DNA of 64,000 nt from Brachyspira murdochii DSM 12563 (GTDB lineage Bacteria > Spirochaetota > Brachyspiria > Brachyspirales > Brachyspiraceae): the NCBI RefSeq assembly GCF_000092845.1, contig NC_014150.1:744001-808000 (forward strand). Direction: 5' to 3'. Both the position numbers and the translations under genes were made by a program. The notes beneath the pieces are model-generated. The model searched no databases. It had not been told where the DNA came from and saw only the letters and a program-made list of their open reading frames with translations. Every line of letters begins with the position of its first letter. The stretch's first letter is position 1. Shown here piece by piece: positions 26,783-35,443 of this stretch.

Positions 26783-29700
26783 TTAATTACCTTCTAAATA
26801 TGATATTACATCAGAAAACGGCATAGGCTCAAGACCGAATTTATCACCTTCAAATGCTATTAACTGCTGCTTCTGCTGACTCTCTTTATCTAAATTTTGA
26901 TCTCTGAAATAGAATGTAGTAAATACCTTATTTGCAGATATACTAAACTCTACCGAATTAGGATCATACCCAAACTGTACTATATTTTCTACAGTAGATA
27001 TACCCGGGTTCATAGGACGTATCATCTCTATTAAGAATTTGGAAAACTCTGTAGACATCTTACTTATACCCACAAAAAATGTAGTAGGTCTTATATTATT
27101 TAAAGGACTTACTCCCACACCTGCAATATCGGCTGTAAGATTAACAAGTAATTTTTCATCATTAATTTTTTCTCTGTTTTCAGGTGCAAGCAAATATTTG
27201 AAGTTTATATCACTTGCCAAAACACGCATATCATATTTAATACTGCTTGTATCAAAACTTCCCAAATCTACATTAAGCCAAGGCAAATGTATAGCACCTC
27301 TTCTAGGGGCTGTATTATTAGATATAGAAGCTAAAAATAAATTGTCATCAAATTTTTCTCCGCCTATATAAAGAGAAGATTTTAAATCCTGAATGGTAAG
27401 TCCATGACCTTGTATCTTAACAAATGAAGAAAAATCTCTTATTCTTATACTGTCATCTACAAAAGGAGGAATTTTTAAATATACTCTCAACTGCTCAAAA
27501 AATAAATTAGGCACTTGAGTAATAAGAGGAGTATATCTTGCTGCTGTTGCCTCAGGCTCATTTTCTGTAGGGGTTAAATCAAAATGATAGTCTATATTAG
27601 AAGTTAAGCCCTTTAATACTATTGACATTTTATCTGGAGAATCCATATTGGCAAAGAATTTATCAGTTTTAAAAATACCGTCAGCAATATTTCTTTTTAA
27701 ATTACCTTTTACATTAAATAATCCTCCTATCTCTATACCGAAAGGAAGATATAAACTGTCTGTATCAAGTCCCACTTCATAATTCAAATCAGAATTTTTT
27801 ATTACAGGTGTAAAATACCCGTCTGCATATACTTTTAATTTGTTAGTAGGGCTTTGTAAATTAAACTCTCTTATATCAACGTATAAATTCTCACCAAAAT
27901 TGACATCGGCATCTATTTTCATAGTAACGTCTTGAAGTTTGTACTGTTTTTCTGTGGCATAAAATGTACTGAAATTTGTAACTGTAACAAAAGTATCTTC
28001 TAATGACAAATCATACCCCAAAGAACTAGTCATTTTTAAATCATCTTCAAAAGGAAGACTATCCAATGCTTCTGCAAACTTTGTAGAAAGCCAGTTTTTC
28101 ATAGCATAAGGAGCTATTCTAAATGTAGATATATTAACAAAACCTCCCTCTAATCCCATGCCTTTTAAATCAAGATTAGACCTAAAATTAAGAAAATTAT
28201 CCAAATCTAAATTAAGAGCAGAAACATTTATTTTCTGTGTAAGCAAATCAGCATTCGCAAGTACATTAACTTTAGCAGTAGCAGTAGATGAAACTTCTCC
28301 AGATAAGTTATAAGAAAAGTTATTTATAATTCCATTAACTGAAGCATTTATATCATTTATCATCTTTCCAAAGACATTAACATCTAAATTTAAAGAGCCT
28401 CTAGCAAGTCCTCCAGAAAAATTAGCTATAGGAAGAGATTTTACTGTTATGTTAACATCAGTAGGATCATCAAATTTTACAGCTCCGTTTACTATAATAT
28501 CTGAATTAATATATTTAGTTGATATATTATCTATATAAAGCACAGTATCGCTTTTTTTATTAGGATCGCTTATAGCAGAAGCAACTCCTAAAGCACCGTC
28601 TAAAGATGATAAAACCCTAAACGATATGTCTGTATTATTTACTCTGTATATTTTTAATGCAGTTACCTTATCTATAGTTGTATTATGTTCAAGTTTTATA
28701 TCTTCTCTTGTTATATTATCAGGACTAAATCTGAAACCCAATTTTGTTTTTGAATTTAGATTATCTACAGAAATAGTATCTCCCATAGAAAGTTTTATTT
28801 TATCCAAAGATATATTTATAGTATTGGTTAAATCATTTATAGTACCTATAGTTTTATCAGCATCAACATTAACCATTCCTCCTACATTTATACCCAAATC
28901 AGGAACAATCATAGGAACTAAAGTATTAACTTTATCTAAATTTATCCTAGCATATAATGTGTCCAAATTAACACCTATATTGCTTGAAAATATTTGATTG
29001 GCTGATGCTATAACCTTTAATATCTCATCATTTAAAAGTTCTGATGAAAGATTTTCTAAATATACACTTTGAGTTTTTACATTATATCTTGCAAATAAAT
29101 GGGCAGATGCCTGAATATCATCTCTTTTTTTTCCGTTATAAGTAAAATTAGGCTCATCTATTTCAAAATCAAATCTTATTATTATTTCATCTTCACTAAA
29201 GCCTTCTTCTTTTTTAGGGTATGATATATCCAAATTAAATAAAGGATTATCATTAAATAAAATACTGCTGTCATTATACGCCAAACTACTACTTATAAAA
29301 CTTTTTAAATAAATATCTTTCAAAACTTCAGGGGCATTAACTCCCATAACCTGAGACAATGAAAATCTTTTGCTATGTAAATCCAAATGAAGATTATAAT
29401 TACTTAAACTCGCTATTAATCCGTTATTAGGTTCGTTAGTTAAAAATGATTTGCTGTCAGCTTTAAAAGCAAGATTATTTATTCTTATATTTTCTATATT
29501 AGCTTTTAATTTGAGAAAATCTAATTTGCTCATATCAAAAGGCTCTTTATTGGTATCTTCTATTTTTGGTTCTGAAGGCGGCAGGTCTGGAAGATTCCAA
29601 TTACCGCTTTCATCTGTAAACATATACACATACAAATTATCAATACTAAACTCTTTTATATGAAGTTTTAATAAGAACAAAGAAAATAATGAGAATCTTA

Positions 29701-30043
29701 ATCTTAAATTATCTATTTTTATATTTTCTTCATTATTAAAATTAGATGAATTATAAAGTACAACATCGCTAAGCTCTATTTTAGGAAAAAGCAAAGCGTA
29801 ATTAAAATCGCCTATTTCTAATTTTCTATCTGTAGAAGAATAAACTATATCCTCAATAAGATTCTTTACTCTTTCATTATTAAAATATATTCTAGCCCCT
29901 ATAACACCGACAATAAGTATAATAAGAATTATTAAAGGTATATATCTTTTTTTGAACTTTCTTTTTTTCTTCTTATTATCATCAGAATCATTTTCAGGCA
30001 AAACTTCAGATTTTTCTTTCTTCTTAAAAAAATTTTTTATCAT
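26783..30043 (-). CDS. AsmA-family envelope protein (YdbH/TamB-like lipid-transfer candidate)
   Basis: About 1086 residues from the ATG at 30043 (MIKNFFKKKE). A very basic cytoplasmic start with a KKKKRKFKKR run is followed by one transmembrane helix (IPLIILIILIVGVIGARIYF) and then AsmA N-terminal sequence (DRKLEIGDFNYALLFPKIEL). The rest is a long series of beta-strand repeats, as in the bridge-like AsmA proteins that carry phospholipids across the periplasm. An upstream TTG in the same frame is rejected as start because nothing like a ribosome binding site precedes it. Followed after 19 bp by the DUF1318-like lipoprotein, and preceded by a PPC-domain lipoprotein 100 bp upstream. Confidence 0.8.
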   Translation of the reverse strand: MIKNFFKKKEKSEVLPENDSDDNKKKKRKFKKRYIPLIILIILIVGVIGARIYFNNERVKNLIEDIVYSSTDRKLEIGDFNYALLFPKIELSDVVLYNSSNFNNEENIKIDNLRLRFSLFSLFLLKLHIKEFSIDNLYVYMFTDESGNWNLPDLPPSEPKIEDTNKEPFDMSKLDFLKLKANIENIRINNLAFKADSKSFLTNEPNNGLIASLSNYNLHLDLHSKRFSLSQVMGVNAPEVLKDIYLKSFISSSLAYNDSSILFNDNPLFNLDISYPKKEEGFSEDEIIIRFDFEIDEPNFTYNGKKRDDIQASAHLFARYNVKTQSVYLENLSSELLNDEILKVIASANQIFSSNIGVNLDTLYARINLDKVNTLVPMIVPDLGINVGGMVNVDADKTIGTINDLTNTINISLDKIKLSMGDTISVDNLNSKTKLGFRFSPDNITREDIKLEHNTTIDKVTALKIYRVNNTDISFRVLSSLDGALGVASAISDPNKKSDTVLYIDNISTKYINSDIIVNGAVKFDDPTDVNITVKSLPIANFSGGLARGSLNLDVNVFGKMINDINASVNGIINNFSYNLSGEVSSTATAKVNVLANADLLTQKINVSALNLDLDNFLNFRSNLDLKGMGLEGGFVNISTFRIAPYAMKNWLSTKFAEALDSLPFEDDLKMTSSLGYDLSLEDTFVTVTNFSTFYATEKQYKLQDVTMKIDADVNFGENLYVDIREFNLQSPTNKLKVYADGYFTPVIKNSDLNYEVGLDTDSLYLPFGIEIGGLFNVKGNLKRNIADGIFKTDKFFANMDSPDKMSIVLKGLTSNIDYHFDLTPTENEPEATAARYTPLITQVPNLFFEQLRVYLKIPPFVDDSIRIRDFSSFVKIQGHGLTIQDLKSSLYIGGEKFDDNLFLASISNNTAPRRGAIHLPWLNVDLGSFDTSSIKYDMRVLASDINFKYLLAPENREKINDEKLLVNLTADIAGVGVSPLNNIRPTTFFVGISKMSTEFSKFLIEMIRPMNPGISTVENIVQFGYDPNSVEFSISANKVFTTFYFRDQNLDKESQQKQQLIAFEGDKFGLEPMPFSDVISYLEGN

Positions 30044-30142
30044 ATAAAAACCATCTTTTAAATAAAATTTTACATGTATATAAAACAAATTTACACTTAT
30101 AAAGTAGTATATTACATAATATATTCTTTATCAATACCTAAA

Positions 30143-31726
30143 TTAATTTTCATAATAATATTCACTATTATTATATTCATTAGTCTCAATATAATTGTTG
30201 GTTTTTTCTTCGCTGCTGTAATAGTAATAATCTGAATTATAATCTTCAGGTCTTATTATTATAACATTATTAGTATTATTAAAATTACTTTCAAGATTCT
30301 CTTCAAACTGCTCTTCTGTAACATTATTTTCATAATAATTATTGCTGTAATTATAATAATCAGTTTCATAAGCATTTGTATTATTATATAAGTCATCATA
30401 ATATCCGTAATTATAATCGCCGCTTATCTCATTAGAAATGCTCATACTAAACTCATAATTTCTAGCCTTTGAAGAGCCTTTAATCCATTTTTCTTTAGTT
30501 AAATCTCTTTCAAATATAAGATAATACCTTCCCTGAGACAAACTTATAATCTGTTCATCATCTGTCTGAGGCATAGAAGCTATTTTACCCAAAGTATCAT
30601 TTGAAATACTTATATTGATAGCCTGAGAATCTATAAGAAAATATGAAAGTTTTACACTTGATTTTATAGGTACACTGAAATTATAATAATCTCTGTCATA
30701 TGAATAGTCAATCGCCCCTTTATAAGTTTGATTAAACTCTATAGTCTGTGCTTCTGAGGGTTTATTATTAGGTTCATGCTCTGTATATTTATCGAATGGT
30801 TTTGCTATAATGCTTACTCTATATGGTATATTTATAACGGCATTTGTAGCTGCCAATATAAAATAATATGACATATAAGGATATAGTATTAATTTATCAA
30901 CTGTTTCACCGTCTCCAGTATTATTAATATCTTTCATTGTTATCCAGTTTCCTTTTTGATCATAAAGCCTTATACTAGCATCAATGGCTGGAACGCCTGA
31001 AAGCTCTATAGAAATAGAATATGTATTAAATGAACTATTTGTTATTTTATAAGCGTCTATCTCCATATTTTTTAAATCACCTGTTTTTAGAGTAGGGTTA
31101 AAAGTCTGGCTGTAATATCCGTCTATAGTATAAAGTCGGTTGTCGCTATTAACATCTATAATCTGTGCTGATGAAATTTTATCATTAGGCTCTTTTTCAT
31201 CAGTTTCTTTATAATCTCTTTTTTCTACTATCAAAGTATAATCAATATTTTCTTTTACTGTCTCTTTAGGAGATACAGATATATAATATTTATTTTCTTC
31301 ATTATTTTGAGAGTAAGGAAGATATATATCTCTCATGACTTGATAGGAATATATATTTTCATTTGTTTCAGAAGAAGTATTTGTAATACTTCCTTCATTA
31401 GTAGTATTTTCATTAAGATAATTAATTTCTTCTGGTTCATTTATTATTTTTATAATATTAGTATTATAATCATACAGCGTCATAATAACTGGAGAGTATG
31501 TAGAATTAGATATATAAAAATTAGCTGTTTTTGTATTATCATCTATAGTAAAGTAATAATAATCAGTATTAAGTCCTTCAATCTGCCCTATAATTCCATC
31601 TTTATTTATTTTTTGAGCACTGTCAAAAGACTTATTATTATAAGATTTTTTTTCAAGCTTATATTTCTGAGCATTGCACGAAAAAAGAATAAATAATAAT
31701 ATTATAACAGCAGTAACATTTCTCAT
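30143..31726 (-). CDS. Lipoprotein with pre-peptidase C-terminal (PPC)-like repeats and Tyr/Asn-rich tail
   Basis: 527 residues with signal peptide and lipobox ILFSCN (Cys17). At least two, probably three PPC-like beta-sandwich units are marked by DEKEPNDKISSAQII and EHEPNNKPSEAQTIEF plus DYSYDRDYYNFSVP; an N-terminal unit (SFDSAQKINKDGIIG) looks divergent. After about residue 430 the protein becomes a low-complexity Tyr/Asn/Glu tail (YYDDLYNNTNAYETDYYNY and similar). PPC domains often sit on secreted enzymes, but no catalytic domain is present here. It is probably an envelope-anchored surface or periplasmic protein. AGGTATGATATAAA precedes ATG. Confidence 0.75.
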   Translation of the reverse strand: MRNVTAVIILLFILFSCNAQKYKLEKKSYNNKSFDSAQKINKDGIIGQIEGLNTDYYYFTIDDNTKTANFYISNSTYSPVIMTLYDYNTNIIKIINEPEEINYLNENTTNEGSITNTSSETNENIYSYQVMRDIYLPYSQNNEENKYYISVSPKETVKENIDYTLIVEKRDYKETDEKEPNDKISSAQIIDVNSDNRLYTIDGYYSQTFNPTLKTGDLKNMEIDAYKITNSSFNTYSISIELSGVPAIDASIRLYDQKGNWITMKDINNTGDGETVDKLILYPYMSYYFILAATNAVINIPYRVSIIAKPFDKYTEHEPNNKPSEAQTIEFNQTYKGAIDYSYDRDYYNFSVPIKSSVKLSYFLIDSQAINISISNDTLGKIASMPQTDDEQIISLSQGRYYLIFERDLTKEKWIKGSSKARNYEFSMSISNEISGDYNYGYYDDLYNNTNAYETDYYNYSNNYYENNVTEEQFEENLESNFNNTNNVIIIRPEDYNSDYYYYSSEEKTNNYIETNEYNNSEYYYEN

Positions 31727-31833
31727 TTTATATCATACCTCATTATTAATGAACTATAAAATCATTATACATTATTATGTAATAAAAAGATACCAATATA
31801 AATAAAAAGATGTTAAAAAAATAATATTTGCTA

Positions 31834-31862
31834 TTGACATTTTTTTGTATGCATGCTATTAT
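31834..31862 (+). promoter_or_regulatory. Promoter of tRNA-Tyr
   Basis: TTGACA (31834-31839), 17-bp spacer, TATTAT (31857-31862). The start point would fall near 31869, about 18 nt before the mature tRNA. Confidence 0.8.
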
Positions 31863-31886
31863 TCTTTTACGTTTTCAAATTAATAT

Positions 31887-31969
31887 GGGTAGGTGGCCGA
31901 GCAGTCAATGGCAGCAGACTGTAAATCTGCCGACGTGAGTCTACGGGGGTGCGAATCCCTCCCTGCCCA
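31887..31969 (+). tRNA. tRNA-Tyr (anticodon GUA)
   Basis: Class II tRNA of 83 nt with long variable arm. Acceptor GGGTAGG/CCTGCCC with discriminator A; anticodon stem GCAGA/TCTGC around CTGTAAA, so GUA reads Tyr codons. CCA is not encoded. The T loop reads TGCGAAT, so position 55 is G instead of U, and the D loop GAGCAGTCAAT has A at position 18 instead of G. A STAS gene follows after 45 bp and may be read from the same promoter. Confidence 0.95.
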
Positions 31970-32014
31970 CATTCTTTTTATGAATACTTTTCTTAAATTA
32001 AAGAGGTCTTAATT

Positions 32015-32338
32015 TTGGCTATAGAATTTAACAACGAATATATATCTATAGTTATGGAAGCTAATCTTTCAGCTCCTGAAGAAATTAAACAGTTCGTTGA
32101 AGACTCAGAAGAAGCCTGCAATATTAGAATGCCTTTAGTTGTTCTTGATATGAAAAATGTTAAAGAAATAAACAGTGCTGGAATAGCTAAAATGCTTAAA
32201 TTATACAAAAGTCTTCAGTCTCTAAAAGTTAAGCTATTTATGACTAATGTAGATGAAGCTATATCGCCTACTCTTAAAAGCCTAATGATATTTAGTTTAA
32301 TCAAATACTTTGAAAATCCTAAAGATTTTACCCTATAA
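32015..32338 (+). CDS. Anti-sigma factor antagonist (STAS, SpoIIAA-like)
   Basis: A 107-residue STAS protein. PLVVLDMKNVKEINSAGIAK contains the phosphorylatable Ser in the NSAG loop, as in SpoIIAA/RsbV, so regulation by a serine kinase/anti-sigma factor is likely. No kinase or phosphatase gene is near. The start is TTG at 32015, supported by AAGAGG 8 nt upstream; no ATG is available at the right place. It lies 45 bp after tRNA-Tyr without a separate obvious promoter. Confidence 0.85.
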   Translation: MAIEFNNEYISIVMEANLSAPEEIKQFVEDSEEACNIRMPLVVLDMKNVKEINSAGIAKMLKLYKSLQSLKVKLFMTNVDEAISPTLKSLMIFSLIKYFENPKDFTL

Positions 32339-32424
32339 ATTAAATAATATTTCTTAGTTAAAAATAGATTTTAATAATCTACTTGTTTCAAAATTTATAA
32401 ATTTTTAATTTAATATTTTTAAGT

Positions 32425-32550
32425 TGGTGTTTCGCAAAAAACAACTTATTTTGCCGACACTCTGCGTGCCGTAGGCAAAGCACCTACTTGGTGGACGCTG
32501 TCCGAAGTGGTGTGGCACAGGCGAAGCCCACATTCGATAAAGACCGTATG
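32425..32550. repeat. GC-rich intergenic element, candidate dispersed repeat
   Basis: In the 335-bp gap after the STAS gene a block of about 100 bp is far richer in G and C than its surroundings. It holds a GTAGG-CAAAGCA-CCTAC hairpin and related words such as GCGTGCC, GGTGGACGC and GTGTGGCACAGGCGAAGCCCA, which look like variants of one another. No frame is open through it. I believe similar blocks recur in Brachyspira genomes, but that is from memory and is not shown here. Flanking sequence (TTTTTAATTTAATATTTT) resembles the ends of the repeat at 1635-1746. Confidence 0.45.
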
Positions 32551-32674
32551 TTTATATACTATAATAATAATTTATACAACATATAAAAAATTGTTTTTAT
32601 GATTGATAAATTGTTAAATTTTTATATATAATCTTGTCAAGTAATTTTGAAACAAGTTTATTAAATAAATTTAA

Positions 32675-33667
32675 TCAATAAAATTTAAACATTGCTCTAT
32701 TAAGAATAGAACTCTTATTTTTTATCCCTAAATTATCAATACCAAGTATACTAAGAAGCAAATGCCTCACATTATTTATTTTGTTTCTATTAAAATTACC
32801 CGCACAAGTAGCACAATAAACATATAAATTATTTAATCTTTTGGTCTTTAATTTTTCTATAAATCCAGAAGCTATTTCTTTTTCATTAACTATAGCACAG
32901 CCTCCTAATCCGCAGCAATTAATATCATTTATATCTTTTATAACTATATCACCATCTATAATATTTAACATAGAGTTCTTTATATGTTTTGTTTTTTTAT
33001 CAGGGCAAGGTATGAATAAATTAATTTCCTCATCAAGATTTAAATGGAATTTTAAACCAAGCTCATTAAGTTTTTCATATATGCTTATAATTCTAATACT
33101 ATTTATCCTAGGACTTAAAAAATAATAACAGTTAGGACATAATGTTACTATCTCTTTTATTCCATATGAAATCATTCTATCTTCAAGTTTTTTAATAATA
33201 ATCTCTTCATCTATTCCAAGTTCAGCTATAGGTTTACCGCAGCAGTCAAATACAGAACCTATATTATATTCTTCTTTAAACTTCTTTAATATATATCTCA
33301 AAGCATCTGGATAAAATGATGAAAAATTACAGCCTGAAAATATTACAGATTCGCTTATAACATTTTTATAATTTTTAAAAATATAATCAGTTTTTTCAAG
33401 CATAAGAAATTTATATTTTTTCTCTATTTCTTTTTTATTTTTTATATCAGAGTTTATTTTATTTATCCTCATACACATAGATATTTTATTTCCGTCTATA
33501 TCCTTAGGACAAACTATATTACAGTCATTGCATAAAAAACAGTTATAAGCTAAATCTTCTCTTCTTGAAAACGCTTCCAAATCTATATTGTACTTAGTTA
33601 AAAAACTGCATTTCTTCACGCATTTATTGCAGTGTATGCAGTCTTTTACATTATCAGGCATATGCAT
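32675..33667 (-). CDS. Ferredoxin-type/CCG-domain Fe-S oxidoreductase
   Basis: 330 residues. Two [4Fe-4S] motifs at the N-terminus, CIHCNKCVKKC and CFLCNDCNIVCP, are followed by two CCG-type domains: SGCNFSSFYPDA with VFDCCGKPIAELG, and CPNCYYFLSPR with NCCGLGGCAIVNE. The layout matches GlpC/HdrB-like electron-transfer subunits. GGAG lies 7 nt before ATG. It is the last gene of a tight minus-strand operon with two selenodomain-associated transferases (10 bp after the preceding stop), which links it to that cluster rather than to glycerol or heterodisulfide metabolism. Confidence 0.85.
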   Translation of the reverse strand: MHMPDNVKDCIHCNKCVKKCSFLTKYNIDLEAFSRREDLAYNCFLCNDCNIVCPKDIDGNKISMCMRINKINSDIKNKKEIEKKYKFLMLEKTDYIFKNYKNVISESVIFSGCNFSSFYPDALRYILKKFKEEYNIGSVFDCCGKPIAELGIDEEIIIKKLEDRMISYGIKEIVTLCPNCYYFLSPRINSIRIISIYEKLNELGLKFHLNLDEEINLFIPCPDKKTKHIKNSMLNIIDGDIVIKDINDINCCGLGGCAIVNEKEIASGFIEKLKTKRLNNLYVYCATCAGNFNRNKINNVRHLLLSILGIDNLGIKNKSSILNRAMFKFY

Positions 33668-33677
33668 AAAAAACTCC

Positions 33678-34358
33678 TCACTTCATATTATTATATATAT
33701 CTGCTATTTTTTCTATATCATAACCTTTCCTAAACATATGCTGAAGTTTCTGCATACAGATAATAGTTTTTATAATACCATTTTTCTCAAAACGTCTGGA
33801 AGAAGATATTATATAAGAATCAATATATTTGATTGGATAAAGTTTTTTTAATTTTATAGATAATTGATAATCTTCCATAAGTGCTATATCATCAAACATT
33901 CCTATACTCATAAATAACTCTTTTTCTATAAATATTCCCTGATCACCGAATGCAATATTTCTAAGTTTTACTCTCAAATTAGAAAAAAATCCGCATATAC
34001 GCATTAATATTTTATTACTGTCAAATTTTATTTTTAAACATCCTGTTTTATTACCGTTTTTAATAAACTTCTCTATTTTTATTATAACGTCTTTTTCTAT
34101 AATGCTGTCGGCATGCAGAAATAAAAGTATATTATGTTTACTCTCTAAAGCTCCCCTATTTAACTGTTTAGCCCTTCCTTTTTCACAATGTACTACTTTA
34201 TAATTACTCATTTCTTTTATTATATTCAAAGTTTTATCTCTGCTTCCTCCATCAGAAAATATAACTTCAAAATCACCTTCCAAAACTTTTAAATCATTTA
34301 TTAGTCTCTCTATTATATTCTCTTCATTTAAGATTGGTATTATTATAGATACTGACAT
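33678..34358 (-). CDS. Family 2 glycosyltransferase of the rSAM/selenodomain (arsenosugar)-associated type (TIGR04283-like)
   Basis: 226 residues of GT-A fold: SVSIIIPILNEENIIERLIN at the start, VIFSDGGSRDKTLNI with the first Asp, LFLHADSIIEKD as the D-x-D-like metal site, then IAFGDQGIFIEKELFMSIG and the base IALMEDYQLSIKLKKLY. Length and pattern fit the short TIGR04283 family, known from clusters with radical SAM/selenodomain proteins and proposed in arsenosugar biosynthesis. It begins directly after the stop of its TIGR04282-like partner. Family call is from pattern; the sugar and acceptor are unknown. Confidence 0.85.
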   Translation of the reverse strand: MSVSIIIPILNEENIIERLINDLKVLEGDFEVIFSDGGSRDKTLNIIKEMSNYKVVHCEKGRAKQLNRGALESKHNILLFLHADSIIEKDVIIKIEKFIKNGNKTGCLKIKFDSNKILMRICGFFSNLRVKLRNIAFGDQGIFIEKELFMSIGMFDDIALMEDYQLSIKLKKLYPIKYIDSYIISSSRRFEKNGIIKTIICMQKLQHMFRKGYDIEKIADIYNNMK

Positions 34359-35018
34359 TTATAAAAGTCCAATATTTTTTAAAAAATTTCCAGTATTTTC
34401 TAAAAACACATCTCCATTATTTATTCTCTCACTTAAAGAAAGTAAATCCTCATACTCATCAATATCATGCTTTTTTTCTATAACTGAATATTTAAAATTA
34501 TTTTTTTCTATAAATAATAAAATGTCTTTCAAAATACCGCTGTCTGCTCTCAATATAATATCATTGTATTTATTCATACCCACAAGATAATATCCGCCGT
34601 CAAAACTCTCACCAAATACAAAATCATTATTGCTAAGTATATTAAATGCATTTATGATGTTTTCTTTAGTTATCTCTGGTATATCAGCACCAATTAAAAC
34701 GCATTTATCATATCCTAAAGATAATACATCTTTAATAGAATTGTATATTTTTTCATTAAGAGTATTACCTTTTTGTTTAATATACTCAACATCATTATTA
34801 AATATTTCTTTTAAGATATTAAAATCACCTTCTGGATTATATGATACTATAATATCGATATCATATCCTTTTAATTCTATCATTTCTTTATATATATCTT
34901 TTAAAAAACATTTATGAATATCGGCACATTCATCTGGAGTTAATTTTGTCTGAAGCCTTGTTTTTGTTTTTCCAGCCATTGGTATTCTAGTAAATATTAT
35001 AAAGGCATTTGATTTCAT
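34359..35018 (-). CDS. GT-A-fold nucleotidyl/glycosyltransferase, rSAM/selenodomain-associated (DUF2064, TIGR04282-like)
   Basis: 219 residues. FTRIPMAGKTKTRLQTKLTP is the family's nucleotide-binding start (K-x-G-x-x-KTRL), LIGADIPEITKENIINAF supplies the metal-binding Asp, and FGESFDGGYYLVGMNKY is the typical substrate strand. DUF2064 proteins of this kind are found next to the TIGR04283 transferases, as here. Zero spacing on both sides (its start abuts the stop of the upstream membrane protein, its stop abuts the next start) shows a polycistronic message. Confidence 0.88.
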   Translation of the reverse strand: MKSNAFIIFTRIPMAGKTKTRLQTKLTPDECADIHKCFLKDIYKEMIELKGYDIDIIVSYNPEGDFNILKEIFNNDVEYIKQKGNTLNEKIYNSIKDVLSLGYDKCVLIGADIPEITKENIINAFNILSNNDFVFGESFDGGYYLVGMNKYNDIILRADSGILKDILLFIEKNNFKYSVIEKKHDIDEYEDLLSLSERINNGDVFLENTGNFLKNIGLL

Positions 35019-35423
35019 TTAGTGATTACCTTTATCTATTGATTTTTTAGAACATATTAAAATAAGTCCTCCAAGAATAAATACTAGCAGAATAATATTT
35101 ATACTATTAAGGTTTAATAATTTAGCAGCATGCAAACCATCTCTTATAATAGAAGCAGGAATATATGCAGCACCTTTAGGAGACAATATTATTAGAGTAA
35201 TTACCAAGAATAATATAAGATTAATAGATGAAAATATTTTAAAATTTTTAAAAATGTTTTTCTTGCTGCTTGCAAATAAGAATATAATAAAAAACAAAGC
35301 CCATACAATAAAAAAACATAAACCTACATTAACTCTCATCTCAAGCCATACATTTTTAAACATAATAAAAGCAATTATCATAGCCCATAAGAAAGTATTA
35401 TAAAGTATAATAAAATATTTCAC
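35019..35423 (-). CDS. Small four-helix membrane protein
   Basis: 134 residues with four predicted transmembrane helices (about 3-22, 34-52, 64-83 and 107-124) and a periplasmic-side loop AAYIPASIIRDGLHAAKLLN between the last two. No recognised family. It sits between the YdjY-type lipoprotein (20 bp upstream) and the DUF2064 transferase (0 bp), so it likely serves the same process, for example as a membrane anchor. Confidence 0.7.
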   Translation of the reverse strand: MKYFIILYNTFLWAMIIAFIMFKNVWLEMRVNVGLCFFIVWALFFIIFLFASSKKNIFKNFKIFSSINLILFLVITLIILSPKGAAYIPASIIRDGLHAAKLLNLNSINIILLVFILGGLILICSKKSIDKGNH

Positions 35424-35443
35424 CTATCAATCCTTTCAATTTT

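Noticed and set aside
30044-30088. TTG start 15 codons upstream in the AsmA-like gene
   Set aside because: No Shine-Dalgarno sequence before it; the ATG at 30043 starts a normal basic N-terminus ahead of the membrane helix.
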